A DNA stretch of 64,000 nucleotides, taken from the NCBI GenBank assembly GCA_024349245.1, contig JALDNG010000021.1:556001-620000 (forward strand), given 5' to 3'. Shown piece after piece: positions 1-10,142 of the stretch. The number at the start of each line of letters is the position of its first letter. Within the stretch, counting starts at the first letter, position 1. The translations under genes were made by a program, and so were the position numbers. The notes beneath the pieces are model-generated. The model was not told where the DNA came from. It ran no database searches and saw only the letters and a list, made by a program, of their open reading frames with translations. The stretch is from Neodontobutis hainanensis (lineage: Eukaryota > Chordata > Actinopteri > Gobiiformes > Odontobutidae).

Positions 1-735
1 TGATTTTTGCATGGCAACAGCAGAGGTGTAATTAATCTTATGGCCTATGTCACCGTGAACTTCGTTCACATTACTTGGTAAGATCCAGTATGCAGACATG
101 TCTGTGACAGTCTTCATTTCTCTGCACCGGACAGTTGCTTTTTTATTTTAAAAGCAAGGCCCCAACATGGGTGCATGTCTCTGCAATACCAGCCATACAC
201 GTACAGTGGGCTGAGGAAACTTCACCATTGGTGTTGATAATAACCCAAGCCTTCAGAGGAACTTCACTAAGGCGCTGGGAGTGCATCACCTGTACATAAA
301 GACAGAAATGATAATCAATGACAGATTATTAAATAGCTTATTTCTTTTAGCTGGTTTGCCAACCGCCATAAAACTCCGAAAGAAGAAGAAGTGCCATCTT
401 ACCTTTGCCAGTACGACTGTGCTCTTGCAGTTAGGCAGCCTGTGAATGAGGAGGTCTTGGACCCAGCCGCTGCAAAACTGTTCATGAGCTTGAAGGGATT
501 TATAGCTCTTAAACTCCTGCAAAGTGTACGCACTCAATCCAAAAACGAGGTAATTGGCGATGTCCAGATATGTGATAGGAGGTAGTGCGTCTGGATCCGT
601 AATCCAGTCTTGGCCTGCTAAATCATATGGATCTATCTTGTTTATCTCGGAAAGTTTGTCTAAATAACGTTAATTGGCAGTGGCATTTAGTTTCTCCCGA
701 TAGGGTCCCTTCTCTTTTTCTTTCAACTTCTCCAT
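1..735 (-). pseudogene. SWIM zinc-finger family gene copy, disrupted, cut by window edge
   Basis: On the minus strand two exon-like blocks are readable. The first runs from 735 down to 403 and ends at a good donor (GTAAG, 402-398). The second runs from 289, after a CAG acceptor, to the window edge. The second block contains C-T-C, eight residues, then C-T-H, which fits the SWIM zinc-finger pattern CxCx(n)CxH. The surrounding text resembles a multicopy fish and invertebrate family that often also carries a YqaJ-type nuclease domain; that naming is from memory of the family. Two lesions are visible: an in-frame TAA at 670-672, and a single-base loss in an A/T run that creates a TAA at 143-145, after which the family-like reading resumes in another frame. 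A pseudogene or dead mobile-type copy is most likely; a sequencing error could explain only one lesion. Confidence 0.6.
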
Positions 736-1315
736 TTCTTCCGTTCTTCAATTTTACCTCGTTTTAGCCAAACACACCCACAATTAAATGTCTTAGCAAC
801 GGTTGGCGAAAACGTAAACAGAGATCGTGCCTCTACATATGGCGCCCACGTCCCATAATGCAACACTGCGTGACGTACCTTCACATTCCCTATATGGCCT
901 TGATACTAATGCTATTTGTCTAGTAATAATGTCGCTAACTTTCACTAACCTTGCGGCTGGATTCTCACGAGATTTCCAAACTCGGGTTAATCTATTGTGT
1001 ATCGCGCCGAGTCAACCGCTCGAGTCGAACCATGGGCTCACCAGTCTCCTGTGACCGATGATGTGTCCTCTTCTTCTCTTTATCAACACGGCTTTGCAGA
1101 CACTACTACGCAGCTACTCTTTGTATTTTGCTAACGCTAACAAATGTTTCACTAAAGGATTTTCAAACACGCTCTGTTCATCAGCTGACGTCCTTGTTTC
1201 ATTTACCATTCAGGTCCTTTTATTCGCAGATTTACTTTGCAAAAACTGTTACTATTACAGCGGTTTGTTATTTCTTTATATCGGCCGCACAAATCTCAGG
1301 GTAGGCAGATACTAG

Positions 1316-1582
1316 CGTGAGCTACAAAGGCACAGGAAAAGATGAGTGCAGCATGTCATCAGTAAATACTAGAGGAAGATTTGCACCTGGACGCTGCACA
1401 TGGGACGTACTTGGACAACAATCCAAAGCACAAGGCCACGTCCACCTGTCGTTGGCTACAGCAGCAGAAAGAGAAGGTTCTGGACTGACCTCAGTATCAC
1501 TGAGCCACTCTGAGATCTCAAACGTGCCGTTCATGCAAGACTTTACAGCAAGAATTTACAGGAACTGGAAGCTTTTTTTAAG
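1316..1582 (+). mobile_element. Tc1-like DNA transposon fragment (decayed)
   Basis: The stretch reads like the middle of a Tc1-type transposase gene on the plus strand: text around a 'cacatgggacgtacttgg' block, then a degraded 'caatccaaagcacaaggcc' block that in intact elements covers the second catalytic aspartate, then 'cagcagcagaaagagaagg'. The same blocks occur on the minus strand in the copies near 20.9 kb and 58.2 kb. Frameshifts and deletions leave no usable ORF, and neither terminal inverted repeat is seen. Confidence 0.75.
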
Positions 1583-2378
1583 CTGAACATCTTAGTTATA
1601 GTAATTTCCAAAGCCCAATGACTGTTATATTTGTTTCTCTAAATGAAGAAGTCAGTTTCTTATGACGTCAAACTGTTTTGTGCCAAATGTTCCTCTTTCA
1701 CAAACACCTCCAGACGTTATTTCCATTTTCAGTTTACACCACAAGCTGACAAGTTCAAACCTGTTGAAAAGAGTGGTTTCACAGACGAAGCATTTCCCTC
1801 AAAAAATATATTGTTTTCACTTTTAAAAGCCGTTTAAAATGACAACATATTAAAGTGTACATAACTATAAAACACAAAAGAGCAGTAGGACTCCAGATTA
1901 AACAATGGAGATGACCTGATTTTGTCCCATGGACCATTGTTTTATTGTTTTACAGTTTCCATTGTAAGAGATTGCTTCTGAAAAGGTTTGTCTACATTTC
2001 ACTCAGTTTCAACATATTCAGTAAAAATGTATTCAGGGATAAAAAAGGCTGGCTGGAAGAGCTGAGGTAAAGCCTTCAGAGGAAACCAAAGACGCTTACA
2101 CAAATGCATCTGTAAATGGATTTTGTTTCTGTTGCCTGTTTCGTCTCGTTCTTTCTGAGTTTACACAAGCGTTGGCTTCACACCTTTGGGACGGTACAGC
2201 GGTTTGTCCGAGGAAGGGGGATGGAAGAGATGAGGTTTAAGGACTTGTGTTTCCACTGAGCTGTGTGCATCAAGGATTTAAAAGGGTTACTGTCAAAACC
2301 AATAACGAGCAAGACAGGATGTAGTAAACTGTTTATTACTCTTTTCTCAAAACTCTTATTTTTCTGTCATAGTGAAAG

Positions 2379-2594
2379 GGCGGCAGTAGCTCAGTGGGTA
2401 GGGCAGTCATCCTTCAACCGGAAGGTAGGTGGTTCGATTCCCGCTCTCCCCACAGTTCATACTGTCGTTGTGTCCTTGGGCAAGACACTTAACCCACTTT
2501 GCCTCCAGTGGCTGTAACACTGGTAATTACTGTGGAACAATGTAAGTCGCTTTGGATAAAAGCGTCTGCTAAATGAATAAATGTAAATATAAAT
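2379..2594 (+). mobile_element. tRNA-derived SINE, copy 1
   Basis: The head carries an RNA polymerase III A box (tagctcagtgg, 2387-2397) and B box (ggttcgattcc, 2431-2441) at tRNA-like spacing. The body continues with 'cttgggcaagacacttaaccc' and ends in a tail with 'gtaagtcgctttggataaaa' followed by short (aaatgtaaat) repeats. A nearly identical copy lies at 41159-41380. The tRNA-like head lacks a convincing cloverleaf and is followed by a SINE body, so this is not a tRNA gene. Confidence 0.85.
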
Positions 2595-3432
2595 GAAATT
2601 GAGTTAAAAGTTAAACTTTAATTTAAAATTTAGCCACAAAGCCTCATGGGTATTAAAAAGTCTAGTTGATACTTTTGACTGAGTGAGAGAGAAGCGACAG
2701 AATATTAGCATTAGCATTATTTGTTGTGTTTAGCTTTACATCTGAAATGCTGTTGTTAAGAGCTTCACTAAAACCATAGTCAGCCTGATATCTCTCCCTC
2801 CTCTTTTCTATAAGTTTCCATCTTTGAGTGAGAAAAGTTGCAGTATTTATTTTAAGATATCCTGATAATTTATGAAATTTACACGGCTTAGTTTGGTATT
2901 ATTCTGGTCCATCTCATGTTGAGCCCTGGGTTTGTTTGATAAAGCATAACAAAGTGTTGCTTAAAGATAATTTAAATTTCCTAGAAATGAGACATTACTG
3001 TAGTTTGAACTATCCATTGCTCTTCTGCCCCCCTTTAGAACCGGGCCTGTCACAGATAGACGTCCTCAGTAAAAGCACTAGCTTCTGCAGTGATTCTCCA
3101 GACTTTTGGGTTATGTGTGAACGCCCAGAAGCTGACACGTTTGGTCTTATTAAAGTCCAGTTCGGTCTCAGTGACTCTGGTGCGGACTAACAAAGGTGGG
3201 TCTCGGTTCACTTCTGAACAGACTCCAGTGTGATTAGTCTCCCGTCACAAGCAACTGCATAATCAGCTGTTCCGTGATGGATTAATCATCATACGTTTTT
3301 ATACTTTCACTATTTACACTTTCATTTATACAGTGTATATCTCAGTCAACCTGTAGCTGTTCATTTAGGGACATCTGTGCTTTTGTTTGTTTGTTAGTGT
3401 GACCAAACAGAATGAATGTGAGTGCAGCCGAT

Positions 3433-3466
3433 GCCGGATAAGCGGTAAAAGATGGATGGATGGATG
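3433..3466 (+). mobile_element. LINE 3' tail remnant ending in (GATG)n
   Basis: The text 'gccggataagcggtaaaaga' followed by tggatggatggatg matches, in reverse complement, the 3' end of the better preserved LINE fragment at 9055-9481. A (GATG)n tail is characteristic of Rex3-type retrotransposons of fish. Only the last few dozen bases remain. Confidence 0.6.
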
Positions 3467-3813
3467 CAGCTGATACAGCCAAATTTAACCGGAAGAAGTC
3501 AGACAAAAGGCAGCAAAATGTTTCTGCTTTCGTTCACAACATCCATCAGGCTCGTCTCCAAGGAGAATGATTCTAATACGGCTTTAGCTCAATAACTGTG
3601 GAATAAAAGTGTTAAATGAACGACAGTTTGGAGCTGTTCATCTGTGAAGTGAAGAAGGGTCTAAACATAAAAGACAAAAAAACATTAACAGAGATTTTAA
3701 ATCCTTATTCATTTATAAAAACATCGGTATAGACGTGTCCTGAGGTCTGTTGTCTGTAAAAACTCAAAAAAGCGGTAGGCACTGTTCAGCTGAAGCAGTC
3801 CGAGCCTGATCCG

Positions 3814-5026
3814 TTAATGTCCGGACGACGGCTGCTGCTGTGAGGGGAGGCGGGACAGGATTTTGTCCACGAGCTCCGTGTGTCTCTGGTGGTTCTCGCG
3901 GCTGATGCTCTGGTGCAGCGCTAACATCTCCTTCATCAGGTTTTTCTGCATGTCCCTCTCGTGCTCCATGAGCCGCTGCAGCCGGGCGTCCTCCTGCGCC
4001 TGCATCGCCGTGTCCATCTCCTTCAGCTGAGCCACCGTCGCAGAGATCATCGTGTTCACCTGAGCCATCACCGTCGTCTTCCTCTTCTTCGTGGGAACCG
4101 TGTACGCTGTGGGAACACGAGACGACAGGCTGGGGTTAGATCTGGAGAAGACGAAGGACCGAAATTTTAGGGTTTAGACAAAACTAAAGCCTGCACTGAA
4201 GTAAGTAACTCCATCATAACTACACATTGAAAAAAGTTTTTTGGTTGAATAAAAATAATCTCTATAAGATAACATTTAAAATGATGAAATCCAATTATTG
4301 ATTCTATGTAAAGTTAATAAAGACCTAATATTTTTGTGTTATGCCTATAAAGAGTTAAAGAGACTTTTAGCCAGTAGAGGGCGCAGCTCCCTCTCTGTGC
4401 AACTTCTCTGTCAGCGAGAGGAGACTATCCAAGCGGAAAGTTTCTCAGAAAGAGCATGTCTTCTAAAACCGTATTCATTACAAACAGGACTCTGTAGGCT
4501 CCAGTGCATCGGCCTGTTTTCTTTATTAAATGCGTCGCGTGATAGAGCCTCACTCACTAATCTCTGGAGATATGTCCTAGTCTCGGGACAGTTACACAAG
4601 GTTTGTGTCCAGCTGAGGGCGCTGTGTCAGAGAGATACACATGATTCTACTGATCTATCTTCGAAGAACCATCGACATTGGAGAAAAGAATTTCTGAGGC
4701 TCTTCCTCATTGGTCCGTTTGAGGGTCACACTTACACACGCACCAGAGTTATTATTATTATTATTATTATTACTTACACACGTACCAGAGTTATTATTAT
4801 TATTATTATTATTACTTACACTTGTACCAGAGCTATTATTATTATTATTATTACTTACACACGTACCAGAGTTATTATTATTATTATTATTACTTACACA
4901 CGTACCAGAGTTATTATTATTATTATTATTACTTACACACGTACCAGAGTTATTATTATTATTATTATTACTTACACACGTACCAGAGTTATTATTATTA
5001 TTATTATTACTTACACACGTACCAGA

Positions 5027-5058
<32 letters not shown>

Positions 5059-5719
5059 TTACACACGTACCAGAGTTATTATTATTATTATTATTACTTA
5101 CACACGTACCAGAGTTATTATTATTATTATTATTATTATTACTTACACACGTACCAGAGTTATTATTATTATTATTACTTACACTTGTACCAGAGTTATT
5201 ATTACTATTATTATTACTTACACACGTACCAGAGTTATTATTATTACTATTATTACTTACACACGTACCAGAGTTATTATTATTATTATTATTATTATTA
5301 CTTACACACGTACCAGAGTTATTATTATTATTATTATTACTTACACTTGTACCAGAGTTATTATTATTATTATTATTACTTACACACGTACCAGAGTTAT
5401 TATTATTATTATTATTACTTACACACGTACCAGAGTTATTATTATTATTATTATTATTACTTACACACGTACCAGAGTTATTATTATTATTATTATTACT
5501 TACACACGTACCAGAGTTATTATTATTATTATTATTACTTACACACGTACCAGAGTTATTATTATTATTATTATTATTATTACTTACACACGTACCAGAG
5601 TTATTATTATTATTATTATTACTTACACACGTACCAGAGTTATTATTATTATTATTATTACTTACACACGTACCAGAGTTATTATTATTATTATTATTAT
5701 TACTTACACACGTACCAGA

Positions 5720-5778
<59 letters not shown>

Positions 5779-5833
5779 TTACACACGTACCAGAGTTATT
5801 ATTATTATTATTATTACTTACACACGTACCAGA

Positions 5834-5865
<32 letters not shown>

Positions 5866-5881
5866 TTACACACGTACCAGA

Positions 5882-5913
<32 letters not shown>

Positions 5914-8155
5914 TTACACACGTACCAGAGTTCAGTTATTGTTATTATTATTACATAAATTTGATGTAGTGCTTTTCCGGGGACACAAAGACGATATGAA
6001 GCCACAGTTGCATTGGTGCAGACTGAGAGCCAGTGTTTACGGCCTCTCCGACCCTCACCAAATACATTCACTAAACATTCTCAAACCAGTGCCACAGACA
6101 CTGGAGGCAGGGTTAAGGAGGGTTAAGTTTCTTGCCCAACAATGTTTTCCCCACAGGTTGAAGGACGACCGCTCTACCACTCAGCCACCTTCAGGAACTA
6201 CCTTCAAGGAAGTTGGAAGCGCTCCGAGACCTCTTTATTGAAGGGGTCTCAAAGTGCTTCCAAGGTAACGCTGGTACGGTATGTATTTATCCAAGTGCAC
6301 CGCAGACAACCATCAGAGTACGTTTGAACTGCACCAAACATGACAAGTGTGAATGCACCCTTAACTCTGCTTTATCATTTGTCTTTGGAAGTTCAACCTC
6401 GAAGTTCAATTCCCAGTAATTTTCCCCAAAAACACATTCCCAACAGCTCTCGTCATTAACACTGTTCACACAGAAGCTGGAGATGCATGAGGCTGACGGA
6501 CAATACATGAGAAGGCGGAGCTAATCAGAAACACATTCTTTTCCACGTGTTATTCTTGTATCGCTGGAATGTTAGTAAGGCTTGATTCTGTCTTCTTTCA
6601 CACGTGTCTTTAGCTCCATTCACACCAGTGCATTTATTACCAACAGAGTGAAAACAACCAGAAAAGCCCCGTTTACACTGCAGCCTGGTCATATCCAAAC
6701 GAAATCCTTAAACCCATCAATAAAGACGGCTGAAGTGGAAGTTTTTGAGACATAAAGCTGTAATAAGCAGGACGTATAGAAATTGAGGTGTTTAATGTTG
6801 ATATAAATGAATAATAATTAAAGGAATAACATAGTAATTGTTTTGATATTGGCCTGGTTGTCCTGTTTGTATTTGTAGAAGTCATAGCCCTGAGCCCTGA
6901 ATATTGTGTATAATTTTTACCATATTGGCTCTGCTTCACATTGGGTGTTCTGGACTCAAATAAAACATCTTAGAGCCGTCAGACTCATGCATCTCCAGCT
7001 TGAAGAGTTCTGGGACTGAGCTTCATGTGAGTTAATGACGAGAGCTGCTGGGAATGTGTTTCTGGAAATGTACAGGGAACTGTGTAAAAAAGAGGCCATA
7101 GACATTAGGTCACATTAGGTCAGTTATTTATTTGAATTAGGACAATGCATGTGTATCTGTCTTTGGGACATGTCCACGGTCCTGGTTTAGTCCTGGTTTA
7201 AACCTGGTTTAGACCTGGTTCAGTCCTGGTTCAGACCTGGTTTAAATCTGGTTTAGTCCTGGTTTAAACCTGGTTAAGTCCTGGTTCAGTCCTGGTTCAG
7301 AGCTGGTTTAGTCCTGGTTCAGTCCTGGTTTAGTTCTGGTTCAGTCCTGGTTTAGTCCTGGTTTAAACCTGGTTCAGTCCTGGTTCAGACCTGGTTCAGA
7401 CCTGGTTTAGTCCTGGTTTAAACCTGGTTTAGACCTGGTTTAGTCCTGGTTCAGACCTGGTTTAGTCCTGGTTAAGGCCTGGTTTAGTCCTGAGACCTTT
7501 TGGTTGCCATGGTAAACGGAAGTTGAGTGTGTGCTAAAGTCGTGTAGCTGCTGTGTTTGTTGATGACCCGGGACTTACTGATGGACTGGGGCTGCTCCGG
7601 AGACCCATAGTCCTCCTCCTCGTCATCCTCCACCGGCGGCAGGTCCTGGTTCATCTGGTGCTGGTTTAACTCCTGGTTGTTAAGTTCCGGGTTCTGGTTG
7701 AGCTCGTCCCAAAGCCCCACCACCACCTGCTCGTGCTCGTCCTGGTTCAACTCCGCAGACTGGTTCGGGACCGGGGCCGAGACGGGTACTGGGACGGGGC
7801 CGGAGGGCGCTGTGGGCGGGGACGGAGCCTCGGGTTGGTCCGGGGACTGGTTGTCTCCAAACGCGCGCTCGGCCTCTGCGTAAAAGGGCCAGAGCGCGGG
7901 GTTCTTGCCGTGGCTGAGCTCTCGGTAGTGCTTGTACTGCTTCTTGAGGCCCTTGAGTTTGGTGATGACCTGGTCCCGGGAGCGGTGGATGCCTTGTTGG
8001 GCCAAGAGGCGGGTGATGGTGCTGAAGACCACTGCGTCTTTCACGGTGCCGGTGATCTGGCTGCGGAAAGGCTCCTGTGCGCGCAAACGGAGCAACTCCC
8101 GGATTTCGTTGTCCTGCCAGTTGTGGTGCATCCTGTGTTTGTAACGAGAATCCAT
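3814..8155 (-). CDS. Myb/SANT-like (trihelix type) DNA-binding protein, two exons
   Basis: Exon 1 is 8155-7579 and exon 2 is 4106-3814 on the minus strand. The donor is ATCA|GTAAGT and the acceptor TTCCCACAG. Phase 1 matches on both sides, giving 870 bp and 289 residues. Residues about 12-85 form a Myb/SANT-like domain of the type found in MSANTD, ZSCAN29-like and Harbinger-associated Myb proteins: a tryptophan-led first helix, then a basic third helix rich in KLKGLKKQYKHYRE. The middle (about 105-190) is low complexity, with Pro/Val runs, repeated ELNQ motifs and an acidic patch. The exon junction leads into a basic KKRK patch (about 199-202), a likely nuclear localisation signal, followed by a coiled coil to the C terminus. 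A sequence-specific nuclear DNA-binding role is inferred; targets are unknown. It could be a domesticated transposon cofactor. It lies head to head with dalrd3. Confidence 0.8.
4731..5954 (+). repeat. Compound VNTR: 29 units of 'cttacacacgtaccagag' plus variable (TTA)n
   Basis: About 29 units share a conserved core (cttacacacgtaccagag) and a TTA microsatellite of about 6 to 20 triplets. Core and microsatellite both change length by multiples of three and contain no plus-strand stop, so all three plus frames stay open for more than 1.1 kb and produce ORFs of up to 647 codons. These are not genes: the translations are runs of single residues plus a fixed pentapeptide. The array lies in the intron of the Myb/SANT gene. 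Confidence 0.95.
6085..6190 (-). mobile_element. SINE relic, minus orientation
   Basis: The sequence resembles the reverse complement of the SINE at 2379-2594: 'ttcttgcccaacaatg', a partial B-box-like part, then 'cgctctaccactcagccacc', the mirror of a degenerate A box. It is strongly diverged and lies in the Myb/SANT intron. Confidence 0.55.
7181..7492 (+). repeat. 11-bp minisatellite, unit 'cctggtttagt'
   Basis: About 28 units of 11 bp, mostly variants at the last three positions (agt, aga, aaa, cag). The array ends about 90 bp from the coding part of exon 1 of the Myb/SANT gene. The same unit in reverse complement forms a second array at 34450-34793, and degenerate versions occur at 10600-10930 and 52840-54230. 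Confidence 0.9.
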
Positions 8156-8265
8156 CCGACAGCAGCAGCACCTCCAATAAACAACAGGAACAAGCCCAGA
8201 CCCGAGCTAACCCCCGCTGCACCGCTTCTTCTGCTGCTGCTGCTTTACCGGACTTCACAGGCACT

Positions 8266-8276
8266 GGCGCCATCTT
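8266..8276 (-). promoter_or_regulatory. YY1-type AAGATGGCGCC motif upstream of the Myb/SANT gene
   Basis: Read on the minus strand, AAGATGGCGCC lies about 115 bp upstream of the chosen start codon. Such motifs mark the first tens of bases of many TATA-less vertebrate transcripts. The ATG inside it (8273-8271) opens a 197-codon frame overlapping the main CDS in another frame. That product is Pro/Arg/Gly rich with no recognisable domain, so I treat the motif as promoter-proximal rather than as the start. Confidence 0.45.
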
Positions 8277-9043
8277 AGGGCCGGGAGACTGGAGCTCACG
8301 TTTCTCTAAACCCCAAACAATTTAAAGGAAAGAAGCCTTGACTTCTCAGGCAGAAGTTAAAACTGCATTCTTTTGTCCAAACTAAGACTACAAGGGAAAA
8401 CACTAAACACATTTGTCGAAACACAAGCTTTCCAAACCAAGAGGGTCGGGGCCCCAGTGCAGAGTTCCATAAAGGGTCCTGGGAGACTCAAACTTTTTAA
8501 ATACATTTTGTATACGAACAATATGTGGAAAAATCACTAAATTCATGAAAACTCAAACGTAAAGGTCAACAGGGACAGTTTGTGTGTTTCAGGACGATTT
8601 ATAAAAAGGTACTGTTAACTGTCACTAATGGAAGAATGACTCTTTGTGACTATTTGTCAAAATCAAATTAATAATATAATAAATGAACTTCTTAAATGAT
8701 TATTAAAAAGTCGTGAAAAAGGGCAACAACAAATTTAAAGACTGAACTATTTTATTGTTATAATGTTTGTCCTTCTTTTATTGAGAGTCTTTTAACATTT
8801 TCTTTTATCTGCTGCTTTTTTACGGTTTGAAAGTCAAAGACATTGTAAGTATTATTCTCTAAAGTGTCTGTGGAGCGGCTCCAGAAGTCTCCCTGAACAC
8901 ATCCTTAATGTCCTCTAGGCGGCGCTGTCCTGCTCCACCCGTGAAAACAAAAAGAACCTAGTTGTTGTTTTTGAATCCTAGTCTGAGCTGCGGCTGAATG
9001 ATGAGGATGATGTGTTTGTTTCTCAGAGAACAATGACTGCAAA
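8277..9043. other. Intergenic, left half of the divergent gene interval
   Basis: Nothing coding or repetitive is recognised. It separates the Myb/SANT gene from the LINE insertion at 9055. Confidence 0.5.
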
Positions 9044-9054
9044 CTGAATTACCC

Positions 9055-9481
9055 ATCCATCCATCCATCCATCTTCTACCGCTTATCCGGGGCCGGGTCG
9101 CGGGGGCAGCAGTCTAAGCAGAGAAGCCCAGACTTCCCTCTCCCCAGACACTTCCTCCAGCTCTTCCGGGGGGATACCGAGGCGTTCCCAGGCCAGCCGA
9201 GAGACATAGTCCCTCCAGCGTGTCCTAGGTCTTCCCCGAGGTCTCCTCCCGGTGGGACATGCCCGGAAGGCATCCGAAACAGATGCCCGAGCCACCTCAG
9301 CTGGCTCCTCTCGATGTGAAGGAGCAGCGGCTCTACTTTGAGCTCCTCCCGAGTGACGGAGCTCCTCACCCTATCTCTAAGGGAGCGCCCCGCCACTCTG
9401 CGGAGAAAGCTCATTTCGGCCGCCTGTATCCGGGATCTTGTTCTTTCGGTCATGACCCAAAGCTCATGACCATAGGTCCAC
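9055..9481 (-). mobile_element. 5'-truncated LINE (Rex3-like) with 11-bp target duplication
   Basis: The minus strand encodes the C-terminal end of a non-LTR retrotransposon polyprotein: a run beginning MTERTRSRIQAAEMSFLRRV, then QLRWLGHLFRMPSGHVP, then in a shifted frame GRRPRGRPRTRWRDYVSRLAWERLG. The 3' end reads into ataagcggtagaagatggatgg, a (GATG)n tail as in Rex3. The direct repeat ctgaattaccc occurs at 9044-9054 and 9482-9492, flanking the element exactly; this is a target-site duplication. The element is 5' truncated and frameshifted. The Rex3/RTE assignment rests on the tail and is less sure than the LINE call. Confidence 0.85.
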
Positions 9482-9875
9482 CTGAATTACCCTCATGGGG
9501 TATTTACAGGTGGACACTATTTCAATGTCTTCTTCACTTTATCAAAATGTACCACTACAAGAAGTTACTGTTTGTTTCTGTGAAATATGTTTCTCTTAAT
9601 CACACACACAAACTAAAACGTGGCTAACAAAATGCACAGTTAATGAAAATGTCAAGCTGTATAATATCTTAAGAGCCTCAAGCATTCGACTATTATGACT
9701 TTCTATCTCCAGTCTACAGCTGTATTGACGGAATAACTCACTAACACATTTAACATTAAAAACCGCTCACTTTTTAACATTGGTTTGTAAAACTAACAGT
9801 AACATTCTGTAAAAAAAAAGTTCTTTACTTTATAAAGCATATTTTAACTGTGCTTGTAATGACTCTGCCTCACAC

Positions 9876-9920
9876 AAGATGGCGCCGTTAGCTTCGTGTC
9901 CCTGGTCCAGCGCGGTTTGA
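9876..9920 (+). promoter_or_regulatory. YY1-type motif and 13-codon uORF in the dalrd3 promoter region
   Basis: AAGATGGCG at 9876-9884 sits about 260 bp upstream of the dalrd3 start in a GC-richer patch without a TATA box. The ATG inside it (9879) opens a 13-residue frame closed by TGA at 9918-9920. If transcription starts upstream of it, this is a short uORF; if the motif marks the initiation site, the uORF may be lost. Confidence 0.45.
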
Positions 9921-10142
9921 ACTCGACGGAAACAAGGCTGTGGCCACATTAGTTCCGGGTGGGTTTCTATTTGATGCAGCGCAGAGCGACCGCAAAAATC
10001 GGCCATCGATCAGTCATTTGACCGCGGGCTGGACGCTGGGCTGGAGGTCTCTAGCTGAAGAGTCATTTTCATCAGGATAATTCGGATTTTTAAAACGCGG
10101 GATGAGAAGAGAGTAGATTTGGTTCTTTTAACGGTTGTTGTG

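Larger units (their letters stand above)
736..3813. other. Intergenic stretch with scattered transposon relics
   Basis: No coding exon is supported here. The stretch holds a Tc1-like fragment (about 1316-1582), a tRNA-derived SINE (2379-2594) and a short LINE tail (3433-3466), each listed separately. The remaining short ORFs have no recognisable protein content or splice context. Confidence 0.6.

Noticed and set aside
2379..2452. tRNA gene
   Set aside because: A and B boxes are present, but a SINE body and tail follow and the same unit recurs elsewhere; the cloverleaf is poor. The same holds for 41159-41232.
4298..6241. 647-codon plus ORF and two overlapping ORFs of 419 and 378 codons
   Set aside because: They are translations of the TTA-bearing VNTR in three frames, with homopolymer runs and no gene structure.
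7680..8278. 197-codon minus and 181-codon plus ORFs over the Myb/SANT exon
   Set aside because: GC-rich shadow frames of the coding exon, with Pro/Arg or Gly/Arg/Leu-rich text and no domain; only the possible uORF role of the minus one is noted.
8277..10142. NDUFAF3 as dalrd3's divergent neighbour, as in mammals
   Set aside because: No NDUFAF3-like text was found; the divergent neighbour here is the Myb/SANT gene.
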